A DNA stretch of 64,000 nucleotides from Sva-07 sp963793335 (GCA_963793335.1 CAWBZS010000018.1:1-64000), one strand, 5' to 3'. Positions 34,242 to 43,454 are shown, counted from the stretch's first letter. Notes: a model not told the origin generated them from the sequence alone. Numbers and translations are program-made.

Positions 34242-35078
34242 TCAGCGGCGACCCTTGCCGGAACGACGACGACGGATGATCAGCTTCTGGCTGGCCTTCT
34301 TCTTGTTGCGAGTGCGACTCTCGGGCTTGCCCCATGGGGACACGGCCGGACGGCCACCGGACGTGCGGCCTTCGCCGCCACCCAACGGGTGGTCGACCGG
34401 GTTCATGGCCACACCGCGGGTCTGGGGCTTCTTGCCCTTCCAGCGGTTGCGGCCGGCCTTGCCGATCTTGACGAGCTCGTGCTGGCTGTTGCCGACTTCG
34501 CCGACGGTCGCACGGCAGTCGAGCATCACACGACGCATCTCGGTGGAGGGCATACGCAATGTGGCGTAGTCGCCCTCCTTCGCAACGAGCTGCACGGCGA
34601 TGCCGGCCGAGCGGCCGATCTTGCCGCCCTGGCCCGGACGCAGCTCGACGTTGTGCACGGTGGTGCCGACCGGGATGAAGCGCAGCGGCAGTGCATTGCC
34701 GGGCTTGATGTCGGCACCCTGGCCGCTCTGGACCACGTCGCCGACGTTGAGCCCGCGAGGGGCGAGGATGTAGGCCTTCTCGCCGTCGTTGTAGTGGAGC
34801 AGTGCGATGCGACACGTGCGATTCGGGTCGTACTCGATGGCGGCGACCTTGGCGGTCACGCCGTCCTTGACGCGCTTGAAGTCGATGATGCGGTACTGCT
34901 GCTTGTGACCGCCGCCGCGATGGCGGGAGGTCTTGCGGCCGTAGCTGTTGCGCCCACCGGTCTTGGACTTCTTGACGAGCAGGCTCTTCTCCGGCGAGGT
35001 CTTGGTGATCTCACTGAAGTCGGAGCTCGTCTGGAAGCGACGACCGGGGCTGGTTGGCTTGCGGGAACGGATGGCCAT
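34242..35078 (-). CDS. rplB: 50S ribosomal protein L2
   Basis: A 278-residue L2, needed for subunit joining and peptidyl transfer. The RGGGHKQQYRIIDFKR segment, the C-terminal GVAMNPVDHPLGGGEGRTSGG with the functionally important histidine, and WGKPESRTRNKKK are intact. The ATG at 35078 gives the conserved MAIRSRKPTSPGRR start; the longer frame runs back into rplW. Confidence 0.97.
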   Translation of the reverse strand: MAIRSRKPTSPGRRFQTSSDFSEITKTSPEKSLLVKKSKTGGRNSYGRKTSRHRGGGHKQQYRIIDFKRVKDGVTAKVAAIEYDPNRTCRIALLHYNDGEKAYILAPRGLNVGDVVQSGQGADIKPGNALPLRFIPVGTTVHNVELRPGQGGKIGRSAGIAVQLVAKEGDYATLRMPSTEMRRVMLDCRATVGEVGNSQHELVKIGKAGRNRWKGKKPQTRGVAMNPVDHPLGGGEGRTSGGRPAVSPWGKPESRTRNKKKASQKLIIRRRRSGKGRR

Positions 35079-35085
35079 GATCAGC

Positions 35086-35373
35086 TCAGTTCTCGAACAG
35101 CGGGATTTCGCCCGCTGCCAGGGTGACGATGGCCCGCTTCGTGTCGGGCCGGGTACCGATGCGGTTGGTGCCACGGGTTCGCTTGCGCTTGCCGTTGCGG
35201 TTCAGGGTGTTCACCTTGAGCACCTCGACGCCCCAGATCGCTTCGACGGCGTCGCGGATCTCGGGCTTGGAGGCCTTGGGGCTCACCTTGAAGGTGTAGA
35301 CACCCTGCTCGATGAGGGCGTAGCTCTTCTCCGAGACGATCGGAGCGATGATGATGTCGCGAGGGTCCTTCAT
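35086..35373 (-). CDS. rplW: 50S ribosomal protein L23
   Basis: A 95-residue L23 (DIIIAPIVSEKSYALIEQG), which sits at the exit tunnel and docks trigger factor and SRP. Its start overlaps the rplD stop by one base. Confidence 0.97.
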   Translation of the reverse strand: MKDPRDIIIAPIVSEKSYALIEQGVYTFKVSPKASKPEIRDAVEAIWGVEVLKVNTLNRNGKRKRTRGTNRIGTRPDTKRAIVTLAAGEIPLFEN

Positions 35374-36011
35374 CAGGAGGCTGCTTTCTCGCTGGAGACG
35401 GGCGTGCCGGCGGGCAGCACGTCCTGGGTGAAGATGACCCAGTCGTTGCAGAGCACGTCGTAGGCGTTGAGTTCGCCGGGACCGATGATCTGCACCTGGG
35501 GAAGGTTGCGGAAGCTCAGTGCTGCCGCAGCGTCGTCACGGCCGACCACCACGAGGGCGGTGCCGGTGATGCCGAGTGCGTCGAGCGCCGCCTTGGCGTT
35601 CTTGGTCTTCGGAGCATCGAAACCCCACGACTCGACGACGACGACCTTGCCCTCGGCGGCTCGATCGGACAGCGCCGAATGGAGCGCTGCCTTCACCATC
35701 TTCTTCGGGGTCTTCTGGTCGTACTTGCGGGGCTTCGGGCCGAGGGCCACGCCACCGCCGACGAAGTGCGGTCCGCGGATCGAGCCCTGTCGGGCGTTGC
35801 CGGTGCCCTTCTGGGCGTAGGGCTTGCGGCCACCACCGCGCACGTCGGAGCGGGTCTTGGTGCTCTGGGTGCCGGCACGGCGGGCGGCGAGCTGGGCGGT
35901 GACCACCTGGTGCATCAGTGGCACGTTCGGGGTCTGGCCGAAGATCTCGTCATCGAGTTCGACGGTGCCGCTGTCCTTGCCGGATGCGGTCTTGAGGGTG
36001 AGATCGGCCAT
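35373..36011 (-). CDS. rplD: 50S ribosomal protein L4
   Basis: A 212-residue L4. The loop TRSDVRGGGRKPYAQKGTGNARQG that lines the exit tunnel, followed by GSIRGPHFVGGGVALGPKPR, is conserved. The ATG at 36011 lies one base after the rplC stop; the longer frame only overlaps rplC. In some bacteria L4 represses its own operon; no such leader can be recognised here. Confidence 0.96.
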   Translation of the reverse strand: MADLTLKTASGKDSGTVELDDEIFGQTPNVPLMHQVVTAQLAARRAGTQSTKTRSDVRGGGRKPYAQKGTGNARQGSIRGPHFVGGGVALGPKPRKYDQKTPKKMVKAALHSALSDRAAEGKVVVVESWGFDAPKTKNAKAALDALGITGTALVVVGRDDAAAALSFRNLPQVQIIGPGELNAYDVLCNDWVIFTQDVLPAGTPVSSEKAAS

Positions 36012-36012
36012 G

Positions 36013-36672
36013 TCAGCCTGCCTTTCCTGCGAGCTGTCCGGCCTTCTTGACGGCGTTGCGCACGAGCACCACACCACCGGCCGGTCCGGGAACCGAGCCC
36101 TTGATCAACAGCAGGTTGCGCTCGGGGTCGGACTGCACGACCTCGAGGTTCTGCGTGGTGACCTGCTCGTGGCCCATGTGACCGGCCATGCGCTGCCCCT
36201 TGAACACGCGAGCCGGGAACGCACACGAGCCGATGGCGCCGGGCTTGCGGTGGCTCTTGTTGTTACCGTGCGACGCGGGCTGGCCAGCGAAGTGGTGGCG
36301 CTTCATGACACCGGCGAAACCCTTGCCTCGGCTGGTGCCCGTCACGTCGACGAGCGTGCCGGCGGGGATCTGCTCGACGGTCAGCTCCTGGCCGACCTCG
36401 AAGCCGTCGACGGAGTCGAGGCGCAGTTCCACGAGGCGCTTGCCGGGGGCGACGCCCGCCTTCTCGAAGTGGCCAGCGGCCGGCTTGGAGAGCTTCTTCG
36501 CGTCGCGATGACCGTACGTCACCTGCAATGCGTTGTAGCCGTTGCGTTCATTGGTCTTGATCTGCACGATGCGCATCGGCTCGACACGCACGACGGTGAC
36601 AGGGACGACCACGTCATCCACCCACGTCTGTGTCATGCCGACCTTCTCGCCGACGATCGATTGTTGTGCCAT
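36013..36672 (-). CDS. rplC: 50S ribosomal protein L3
   Basis: A 219-residue L3 (GEKVGMTQTWVDD start; MKRHHFAGQPASHGNNKSHRKPGAIG loop reaching the peptidyl-transferase centre; MAGHMGHEQVTTQNLEVV). The ATG at 36672 gives the family start. Normally rpsJ directly precedes it; here 6.4 kb of other genes intervene, so rplC must have its own promoter upstream. I could not pick a convincing one. Confidence 0.96.
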   Translation of the reverse strand: MAQQSIVGEKVGMTQTWVDDVVVPVTVVRVEPMRIVQIKTNERNGYNALQVTYGHRDAKKLSKPAAGHFEKAGVAPGKRLVELRLDSVDGFEVGQELTVEQIPAGTLVDVTGTSRGKGFAGVMKRHHFAGQPASHGNNKSHRKPGAIGSCAFPARVFKGQRMAGHMGHEQVTTQNLEVVQSDPERNLLLIKGSVPGPAGGVVLVRNAVKKAGQLAGKAG

Positions 36673-37374
36673 GGCGGCGTGTTCCTTCTTGAGTTGATCG
36701 AGCCGATCCTCTGGTGACGATCGGCTATCCACGCAAATGCTCCGCCGCTAGCCGTTCCATGTTCAGGACGGACGAGCGTGCGGAGCACGAGATCTGGTTG
36801 TTGCTGGGCGGTTCCGGTCCCGATCGTTGCGGGTGGCCTGCTCAGACATCGATTGCTGAATGGTCTGGTGATCGAAATGCCTTCCGATCACGGCCATGCA
36901 ATGCTATGGCCGCTGTTCAGCGCTTCCAACACGCGCACCGCCAGCATTCGACCGCTTGGCAACGGCTACTCGGACCCGCTGTGGGGATGGATCGCAGCGG
37001 CCAGCTGGGAGCGGGTCTCGGGCAGCTGCAACCGGCAGACGTCCACCCGTGCGATCCGATACCCGTTGACGTCATCGACCGCGACGCCGCCGAGGTCGGG
37101 TGGTGCAGTGCCGTCGACGTCGATCCGCCGCCGACCGGCGCCATCGGAGCGCAGGTCGACGAAGTTGCCGTCGCTGGTGTGGACACTTCGTCTGGCGTTT
37201 GCCGTCCCACACCAGTTGTGGGTCCCACATCTCGGACGCCCGTTGTGTTGGTCGGTTGCGCCGCCGGTGCGTGCGACCACCGAACGCTCCGACCGGAGAC
37301 GTGCGGGACACATCGGCCACGATGATCGGGCGTCCTCCCCCGAGGCCGCACTGCCGGTCGGAGCCGGCGAATCG
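36673..37374. other. 700-bp gap upstream of rplC
   Basis: No intact gene fits between rplC and the metallo-beta-lactamase gene. The stretch must hold the rplC promoter (no clear -35/-10 pair seen) and the start region of the plus-strand gene. Part of it (36966-37230) has coding-like codon bias on the minus strand and is listed as a possible gene remnant. Nothing recognisable in 36800-36960 or 37240-37350. Confidence 0.6.
36966..37230 (-). pseudogene. Possible frameshifted remnant of a small gene
   Basis: On the minus strand, a frame from the ATG at 37230 reads MWDPQLVWDGKRQTKCPH, then loses coding character near 37178; an adjacent frame continues with DGNFVDLRSDGAGRRRID and LGGVAVDDVNGYRIARVDVC to a TAG at 36966. 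Both parts show the G/C-rich third positions of real genes here. Together they would encode about 88 residues with one frameshift, from decay or a sequence error. No family recognised. Confidence 0.33.
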
Positions 37375-38508
37375 ATGCAGCACCGCCATCAGCACCCGAA
37401 CGAGCACGATCACCACCACGACGCGCCGGCGCCGGAGCGCCCACGCAAGCAGGAACAGGAGGATGCCTCCACCGAGATCACCGAGGTCGCTCCTGGCGTG
37501 CTGCGCAGCCAGCTCCCGATCAGCATGCCGGGACTGGGACACGTGAACTGCTATCTGCTCGAGGACGAGCGCGGGGTGGCCGTCGTCGACCCGGGCTTGC
37601 CGGGCGACGCTTCCTGGGAACACCTCGTCGATCGGCTCGGGCGCGCCGGCTTCGGCGTCGACAACGTCCACACGGTGCTCGTCACCCATTCGCATCCCGA
37701 CCACTTCGGCGGCGCGATGCGTCTGCATCACGAGTCCGGCGCCGACATCGTCACCCACGAGACGTTCCGGACGATCTTCGACCGCGCCGACCTCGACGAG
37801 CACGAGGACTCCGAGCGCCTCGACATCAACTCCCCCGACGACCGAGCCGCGGCGATCGACCGGTACTTCGAGCGGCCGACACCGTGGGGCGGTCGCAAGG
37901 CAAAGCCACCACCGGAGTTCTTCGAGCGGATGCGCAACGCCGGCGGTGAGTCGGGACCATCGTTCTTCGCCACTCCGCAACCGACCGTCACGTTGGCCGA
38001 TGCCGAGACCATTTCGCTCGGGCGCCGCGAGTGGGTCGCGATGCACACCCCGGGACACACCTACGACCACCTCTGCCTCTACGACCCGGAGTTCGGCGTC
38101 GTGTTGACCGGCGACCACGTACTGCCGACGATCACGCCGCACATCAGCGGGCTGGCGCCTCAACCCGATCCGCTCGCACTGTTCTTCGCATCGCTGCAGC
38201 GGATGACCGAACTCGACGACGTGAGCATTGCCCTTCCGGCTCACGGACACCCGTTCACCGACCTCGGGTCCCGAGCGCTCCACATCATCGAGCACCACGA
38301 AGGCCGACTCGACATCATTCGCGACGCACAGCCCGACCTGCCCGATGCAACCGTCGGCGAGGTGATGCGCGTGCTGTTCCGGGAACGATCATGGGGCGAG
38401 ATGGCCGAGAGCGAGACGTATGCCCACCTCGAGCACCTGCGTGAGCTCGGCGAACTCGACCGCCGAATCGCGGACGACGGCGTGGCCCGGTACTCCCCTG
38501 TCGACTAG
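37375..38508 (+). CDS. Metallo-beta-lactamase-fold hydrolase
   Basis: A 377-residue protein of the glyoxalase II-like MBL group. A His-rich N-terminus (MQHRHQHPNEHDHHHDAP) precedes the fold. The metal motif THSHPDH lies at about residues 104-110; further ligands are HTPGHTYDH, LTGDHVLP and the final PAHGHPF. The C-terminal 90 residues form a helical cap rich in acidic residues. The ATG at 37375 has a GGAG ten bases upstream. It opens the plus-strand island between rplC and rpsJ. Likely a thioester or lactone hydrolase; the substrate is unknown. Confidence 0.85.
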   Translation: MQHRHQHPNEHDHHHDAPAPERPRKQEQEDASTEITEVAPGVLRSQLPISMPGLGHVNCYLLEDERGVAVVDPGLPGDASWEHLVDRLGRAGFGVDNVHTVLVTHSHPDHFGGAMRLHHESGADIVTHETFRTIFDRADLDEHEDSERLDINSPDDRAAAIDRYFERPTPWGGRKAKPPPEFFERMRNAGGESGPSFFATPQPTVTLADAETISLGRREWVAMHTPGHTYDHLCLYDPEFGVVLTGDHVLPTITPHISGLAPQPDPLALFFASLQRMTELDDVSIALPAHGHPFTDLGSRALHIIEHHEGRLDIIRDAQPDLPDATVGEVMRVLFRERSWGEMAESETYAHLEHLRELGELDRRIADDGVARYSPVD

Positions 38509-38558
38509 CACGAAACCTTCGGCTTGCGCCGATCCTCGGTGACCGCGAGGCTCGAAGG

Positions 38559-39476
38559 ATGAGCCACTCCTCCTGGACCACCGCTGACATGCCCGACCTG
38601 ACGGGTCGCACCGCGATCGTCACCGGCGCCAACACCGGCCTCGGGCTGGAGACTGCAGCCGAACTGGCAGCTCACGGCGCACGCACGGTGCTGGCGGTGC
38701 GCGACACCGACAAGGGCCAGGTGGCGGTCGGCATGATTCTCGAACGCCACCCCGACGCCGATGTGTCCACGCAGGCACTCGACCTGTCCGACCTGTCGTC
38801 GGTTCGCACCGCGGCGGAGGCCGTGTTGGCCGACCACGATCGCATCGACCTGCTGATCAACAACGCCGGGGTGATGTACACCCCCAAGTCCACCACCGCG
38901 GACGGCTTCGAGCTCCAGATGGGCACCAATCATCTCGGCCACTTCGCGCTCACCGGCCTCCTCCTCCCACGTCTGCTCGACACCGCCGACTCGCGAGTCG
39001 TCAGCGTCAGCAGCGTCGGGCACAAGGTTCGTTCGAAGATCGACGTCGACAACCTCGCCACCACCCACGGCTACGACCGCGTGTCCGCCTATGGGCGATC
39101 CAAGCTCGCCAACCTCTTGTTCACCTACGAGTTGCAGCGGCGTCTTGCCGCAGCGGGCGCATCGACCTCTGCCCTGGCCGCCCATCCCGGGGTGTCGGAG
39201 ACCGAACTCACCCGCCACCTGCCGAAGGTCGTGCAATGGAGCAGCGTCCTGTTCCGCCCTCTGTTCCAGGATGCTGCGCAGGGTGCGTTGCCCACGCTCC
39301 GCGCAGCGGTCGACCCGACGGCGCTCGGCGGTCAGTACTACGGCCCCGACGGCATCGGCGAGACCCGCGGCGCGCCAGAGATCGTCACCTCGAGTGCCCG
39401 CTCCCACGACGAAGACCTGCAGCACCGCCTGTGGGAGCGGTCAGCCGAGCTCACCGGCGTCACCTACCCGATCTGA
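38559..39476 (+). CDS. Short-chain dehydrogenase/reductase, retinol-dehydrogenase-like
   Basis: A 305-residue classical SDR. The cofactor motif TGANTGLG (about 22-29), NNAGVM, the catalytic serine in VSVSSVGH and the YGRSK active site are complete; LAVRDTDKG with an Arg after the second strand suggests NADP(H). The pattern of a long C-terminal part with AHPGVSETEL fits the retinol dehydrogenase/WWOX-like SDR branch. It follows the MBL gene on the same strand. Substrate unknown. Confidence 0.88.
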   Translation: MSHSSWTTADMPDLTGRTAIVTGANTGLGLETAAELAAHGARTVLAVRDTDKGQVAVGMILERHPDADVSTQALDLSDLSSVRTAAEAVLADHDRIDLLINNAGVMYTPKSTTADGFELQMGTNHLGHFALTGLLLPRLLDTADSRVVSVSSVGHKVRSKIDVDNLATTHGYDRVSAYGRSKLANLLFTYELQRRLAAAGASTSALAAHPGVSETELTRHLPKVVQWSSVLFRPLFQDAAQGALPTLRAAVDPTALGGQYYGPDGIGETRGAPEIVTSSARSHDEDLQHRLWERSAELTGVTYPI

Positions 39477-39500
39477 CGTCGCCACCTCACCGTGCGGTGG

Positions 39501-39533
39501 GAGCAACAACGTCGTCCATCGGCGTTGTTGCTC
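39501..39533. terminator. Bidirectional hairpin between convergent genes
   Basis: An 11-bp perfect stem (39501-39511 with 39523-39533; arm GAGCAACAACG) with an 11-nt loop lies between the stop of the SDR gene and the end of the convergent hydrolase gene. No U-tract follows on either strand, which is usual for actinobacterial terminators. Confidence 0.6.
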
Positions 39534-39547
39534 ACGCTGACAACAAC

Positions 39548-40666
39548 TCAGGGGTAGCGCTGAGCGAGCCAGTCGGCGACCTGGGCCATCGCGACGGGAC
39601 GGTGCCCCTCCAGATAGTGCGGGGCGCCCGGCATCTCGAGGTAGGTCACGTCGTCTGCGCCGGCTGCGTCGACGATCTCCTTTGCCTGCCACACCCTGAT
39701 CTCGGTGTCGGCGGTCGGATGCACCAGCAGCGTCGGCACGGTCACCGCCGGCATCGTGTCGGCGAGCTTCGCCCCACTCGACAATCCCGACCAGGTGCTC
39801 AGCCACCCCCGTGCCGTCATGGTGCGGGCGAGGCCACCCCGGCCATAGTTGGCGTCGAAGGGGTCGGGAAACGCGAACAGCGATCCCATCGGGCGATCGT
39901 CAGGGTCGATCGACAGGTCGAGGTAGGCCGGGTCGGCGAGCGTGCGGTAGATCGTGAGGTACTTGGTGAACACCGCTCGTCGCCGGAGCTCGCGCCAGCG
40001 GGCCGGATCGACCGACTTGTCGACGGAGCGCAGCTCGGGCACCACATCGCCGGCCTCGGCGATCGATGCCTTGGCGATTGCGTCGATGCGCGCCACCCGC
40101 GCCCGCTGCGCCTCCCGATACGTCTCCACCCACGCCGGGTCGTAGCTGCACGGCTCGGGCCACGGTCGCCAGCCGTTGTCGGGGTGGTACATGTCGAGTT
40201 CGGGCACGGTCGAGAACGGGTCACCCTCGTCGGCGACCGACGGGTCGATCACCTGCAGCATGAACACGCCTTCGCCGGGGTGCGCCGCCACACCCACCCA
40301 ACCGTCGCCGATCCCGAGCTCGGCATTCGCCATCGCCATCAGCGACCCACCGCCGGAGTTGCCGAAGAGCACCACCGCCTCGGCCCCACGCCGGATCATC
40401 TCGGCATGGGCGGTCTGGACGTCGGTGATGCACGCCTCGTGGAGGCAGTCGGTGTCGTTGTTCATGTACCGGGTGCCGAAGCCGAGCACCGCGTAGCCGG
40501 CCGCGGCGAGCAGCGGACAGGCGTAGTGCACACTGAAGTCGCCGCGCGGGTGCGAGAGGATCACGGCGGTCTTCCACGGAGTTCCCGCCGGTGGCGTCCA
40601 GAGGATCCCGCGTACGAGCGCGCCGTCGGGCGACACGAGGCGCACCGGTTCGCGCTGAACCTGCAC
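39548..40666 (-). CDS. Alpha/beta-fold hydrolase
   Basis: A 372-residue protein with an alpha/beta-hydrolase layout: VILSHPRGDF near the oxyanion hole (residues 35-44), the nucleophile elbow LFGNSGGGSL (Ser about 104), an insert of about 120 residues as lid, and the acid/histidine end VPTLLVHPTADTEI and GAPHYLEG. No signal peptide. It reads against the SDR gene and diverges from the small gene at 40840. Esterase or related activity is likely; the substrate cannot be named. Confidence 0.85.
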   Translation of the reverse strand: MQVQREPVRLVSPDGALVRGILWTPPAGTPWKTAVILSHPRGDFSVHYACPLLAAAGYAVLGFGTRYMNNDTDCLHEACITDVQTAHAEMIRRGAEAVVLFGNSGGGSLMAMANAELGIGDGWVGVAAHPGEGVFMLQVIDPSVADEGDPFSTVPELDMYHPDNGWRPWPEPCSYDPAWVETYREAQRARVARIDAIAKASIAEAGDVVPELRSVDKSVDPARWRELRRRAVFTKYLTIYRTLADPAYLDLSIDPDDRPMGSLFAFPDPFDANYGRGGLARTMTARGWLSTWSGLSSGAKLADTMPAVTVPTLLVHPTADTEIRVWQAKEIVDAAGADDVTYLEMPGAPHYLEGHRPVAMAQVADWLAQRYP

Positions 40667-40839
40667 ACCCGGATCGTCCTCGGCCAGCGGCCAGTAGCCG
40701 AGTCCGAAGGGCCGGGCATCGCCGCTCTGGCTTCCATACCTGCAACGTAGACGTCGCCACCGCTGGCCTCGCTGCTCGTGCGGCCCGCGCTGCTCGGCGC
40801 ACTCGTCAGCGCGGCCAACTTGCTTCGGGAATCCTCCCG

Positions 40840-41097
40840 ATGCAGACGCTCACTGCAATCCGTACGTTCGTCAGGTGTGAGCGGAACCGCCGCTCCAACG
40901 AGGAACGCAGTACACCATGCACCGATTCCGCACCGCCGATCGATGAGACCGCCTGTGTCGCCGAGGAGCTCGCCGGAGAGGTCTCCCAAGACGACCTGCG
41001 CACGCTCCTCGAAGCGGTCGAGGCGGACGACAGCGACGTCGACCCGACGGTGGCGCTCGCATTCAACGACGCCATCGACGCCTGCGGACTCAGCTGA
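40840..41097 (+). CDS. Small acidic protein with a paired-cysteine module
   Basis: About 85 residues if the ATG at 40840 is used. The C-terminal 60 residues have clear coding bias and read ACVAEELAGEV, DDLRTLLEAVEADD and DAIDACGLS, the same Cys-to-CGL module found twice in the lipoprotein at 90-632. The N-terminal 30 residues have no signal peptide or ribosome-binding site, so the gene may be truncated or the true start may differ. Function unknown. Confidence 0.5.
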   Translation: MQTLTAIRTFVRCERNRRSNEERSTPCTDSAPPIDETACVAEELAGEVSQDDLRTLLEAVEADDSDVDPTVALAFNDAIDACGLS

Positions 41098-41105
41098 CCG
41101 TCGAT

Positions 41106-41130
41106 GCGTGCGGTCGACTGCGGCGCACGC
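41106..41130. terminator. Short hairpin between convergent genes
   Basis: GCGTGCG (41106-41112) pairs with CGCACGC (41124-41130) in the gap between the small plus-strand gene and the end of the HtrA gene. Seven pairs only, no U-tract. Confidence 0.35.
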
Positions 41131-41132
41131 GG

Positions 41133-42362
41133 TCAGTCCTCGGGGCGGTCGGTGAGCGTGACGTCGAGGTCGATGCGCTCGCCGTCACGGATCACCGTGA
41201 TCGTGGTCGCATCTCCGGGCCGAAGGTCGCGGATCGCTGCGATCAGACCGGTGGCACCATCGGTTGCTGCACCGTCCACTGCCACCACGAGGTCACCGGC
41301 CTCCACGCCTGCGGCGGCGGCTGGGGTGTCGTCCTGCACCGAACTGATCACTGCGCCTTGGCCGCCGTCGCGACGATCGTCGAGTTCCACACCGAGGTAG
41401 CCCTCGGGCCGAGGGTCGCCACCAGCCTGCGCCCGCAAGACCTCGATCACCGGGAGCGCTTCCTTGGCGCTGATCGCGAACCCCACATTCGTCGCAGCCG
41501 ACGTGGCCGTGCCGCGTGCGACTGCGGTATTGATGCCGACCACTTCACCACGTGCGTTCACGAGCGGGCCGCCAGAGTTGCCGGAGGAGATCGCCGCATC
41601 GGTCTGGATCAACCCATCGAGGAACGCGCCCTCGGTCCCGATCGTGCGATCGACCGCCGACACGATGCCGAGCGTCACCGACGGGTCGCCGTCGAGGCCG
41701 AGTGCGAAGCCGATGGCCACGACCTCGTCGCCGATGCGGACACTGCCCGGATCGGCGAACACTGCAGCGTCGAATCCGTCGCCGCTCATGCGCAACAACG
41801 CGAGATCGTTGCCCGGGTCAGCGGCGAGCAGGGTGGCCTCGCGGGGTTCGGTCTCACCCGCAAGACGAACGCGGATTTCGGTTGCCCCTTCGATGACGTG
41901 CGCGTTCGTCAGGATCTCGCCATCGCTGGACACGATCACGCCGGTGCCGGTCGATTGGCCTTGCCCGAACTGGCTGTCGATGTCGGCGCTGATGGTCACC
42001 ACCGACGCCGCCATGTGGTCGATCACCTTGGCGACATCGAGACGTCCCTCGATGGGGTCGCTCGGTGCCGCCACGTTGATCGGTTCGTCGCTCGCGCTCT
42101 GCGGCGGCGAGTCGATCCAGTCCGACAGTTGGTTGCCGACGAGCGCACCGGTGAGGCCGGCCACCCATGCAACGGCGCCGACCGCCGCAACGAGCAACAC
42201 CCCGCGTCGCTTCGGCCGAGCAGGTGCAGGCTGCGGTGACGCCGGCGACGTTCCGGCCGAGGCAAGCGGTGGCCCTCCGTAGGCCGGCGTTGCCTGCAGG
42301 GGCGGATGTGTCGGAGGCTCGACCGAGCCCACGCCGGGCGACGGAGGGGGCAGCGAAGACAT
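41133..42362 (-). CDS. HtrA/DegP-like serine protease with PDZ domain
   Basis: A 409-residue membrane-anchored S1C protease for envelope protein quality control. A Pro-rich cytoplasmic N-terminus (1-50) leads to one membrane helix (about 54-76), then the trypsin-like domain with His155 (TNAHVIEG), Asp186 (NDLALL) and Ser263 (GNSGGP), and a PDZ domain (about 312-405). This is the PepD/HtrA layout of actinobacteria. It is transcribed divergently from the gene at 42531. Confidence 0.93.
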   Translation of the reverse strand: MSSLPPPSPGVGSVEPPTHPPLQATPAYGGPPLASAGTSPASPQPAPARPKRRGVLLVAAVGAVAWVAGLTGALVGNQLSDWIDSPPQSASDEPINVAAPSDPIEGRLDVAKVIDHMAASVVTISADIDSQFGQGQSTGTGVIVSSDGEILTNAHVIEGATEIRVRLAGETEPREATLLAADPGNDLALLRMSGDGFDAAVFADPGSVRIGDEVVAIGFALGLDGDPSVTLGIVSAVDRTIGTEGAFLDGLIQTDAAISSGNSGGPLVNARGEVVGINTAVARGTATSAATNVGFAISAKEALPVIEVLRAQAGGDPRPEGYLGVELDDRRDGGQGAVISSVQDDTPAAAAGVEAGDLVVAVDGAATDGATGLIAAIRDLRPGDATTITVIRDGERIDLDVTLTDRPED

Positions 42363-42530
42363 GCACCCTTGTCTACCCCCGATCGGCGCCAGGTGCCCGA
42401 CCCGGAGACCGGTTCAAACCGTGTTCACACCTGGCCAGGTCGCCCCTGGCCAGCTGCACCCAGCCGCCAGACATCGGGCGGCCCGATCGACGGATCCGAG
42501 CAACTTCGCAGGCCAAGGGATTCGGCAGAG

Positions 42531-42983
42531 ATGGCGACAGCCGAGGAGTTCGACCTGGCTGCTGCTTCGCTCGAGGCAGCCCACACCGAACTGGCCGTGT
42601 CGCTCGATCCGATCCGCCAGGCGTGGGCGCTGCAACCCGTGATCGGCGGCGGGATTCGCACCGACATCGAGGGAGCGGTGGCCACCGTACTGAAGCAACT
42701 GAACGCCGCCCTGCACGACATCGACGCCCAGGCCGACCGAACCGACTCGGACCGATCCACGTCGTTTGCGGCGATCATCACCAACGGCAGCTCCACGGGC
42801 ACCCTCATCCAACACCGACACGGCGTGTTCCAGAAGGACCGCGCCCTCGACATCACTGGTGACACCCCCGACCGCTCCCCAACCGGCGCCTTCTTCCGCG
42901 CCACGCTCACCGAGCAATCGATTCGCGCTCGGGCCGCCGCCGTACTCGCGGCCGGCGACCCGACGCGCCAGCCGACTGGCTGA
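42531..42983 (+). CDS. Hypothetical helical protein
   Basis: A 150-residue soluble protein with no recognised family. The first 85 residues should be two or three amphipathic helices (EEFDLAAASLEAAHTELAVS, IEGAVATVLKQLNAALHDID); the rest is polar. There is no signal peptide or cysteine. Codon usage is native. An AAGGGA lies ten bases before the ATG at 42531. It stands alone between the HtrA gene and rpsJ, ending at a terminator hairpin. Confidence 0.6.
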   Translation: MATAEEFDLAAASLEAAHTELAVSLDPIRQAWALQPVIGGGIRTDIEGAVATVLKQLNAALHDIDAQADRTDSDRSTSFAAIITNGSSTGTLIQHRHGVFQKDRALDITGDTPDRSPTGAFFRATLTEQSIRARAAAVLAAGDPTRQPTG

Positions 42984-43009
42984 GGTCATCCGGGCGGCGC
43001 AGACGCGCA

Positions 43010-43035
43010 ACGGGCGGACCCGAAGGCCCGCCCGT
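43010..43035. terminator. Hairpin after the hypothetical gene and rpsJ
   Basis: ACGGGCGGACC (43010-43020) pairs with GGCCCGCCCGT (43025-43035) with one A-C mismatch and a CGAA loop. It lies between convergent genes, so it may end both the hypothetical transcript and the fusA-tuf-rpsJ transcript. Confidence 0.65.
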
Positions 43036-43106
43036 CAGTGCACGCTCTGTGTCAGTGCGGATCTGGTTGCGCCAAGCGCAACTGCATCCGCACAGACCGC
43101 CTGAGG

Positions 43107-43421
43107 TCAGGCGTTCTGAATCTTGATTTCGATGTCGACGCCAGCGGGCAGCTCGATGCGCTGCAGGCTGTCGATGGTCTTGCCGTTCGGGTTCACGATG
43201 TCGATGAGGCGCTTGTGCACCCGCATCTCGAAGTGCTCCCGGCTGTCCTTGTCGACGTGCGGGCCACGGATGACCGTGTACCGGTGCTTGTCGGTGGGCA
43301 ACGGGATCGGTCCGCGCACGGTGGCGTCGGTCCTGGTGACCGTCTCGACGATCTTCTTCGTCGACTGGTCGATGATCTCGTGGTCGAATGCCTTCAGGCG
43401 GATTCTGATGCTCTGTGCCAT
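43107..43421 (-). CDS. rpsJ: 30S ribosomal protein S10
   Basis: A 104-residue S10 (IRIRLKAFDHEIIDQSTKKI; LPTDKHRYTVIRGPHVDKDS; HKRLIDIVNP). It also serves as NusE in antitermination. It follows tuf by 33 nt and ends at a hairpin, cut off from the rplC group it normally leads. Confidence 0.97.
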   Translation of the reverse strand: MAQSIRIRLKAFDHEIIDQSTKKIVETVTRTDATVRGPIPLPTDKHRYTVIRGPHVDKDSREHFEMRVHKRLIDIVNPNGKTIDSLQRIELPAGVDIEIKIQNA

Positions 43422-43454
43422 GTCAGTGTGCCGTTCTGTCTCTGATCGTCCGGG

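Noticed and set aside
42405..42425. GGTTCAAACC resembling a tRNA T-loop
   Set aside because: No cloverleaf stems or anticodon arm can be formed around it.
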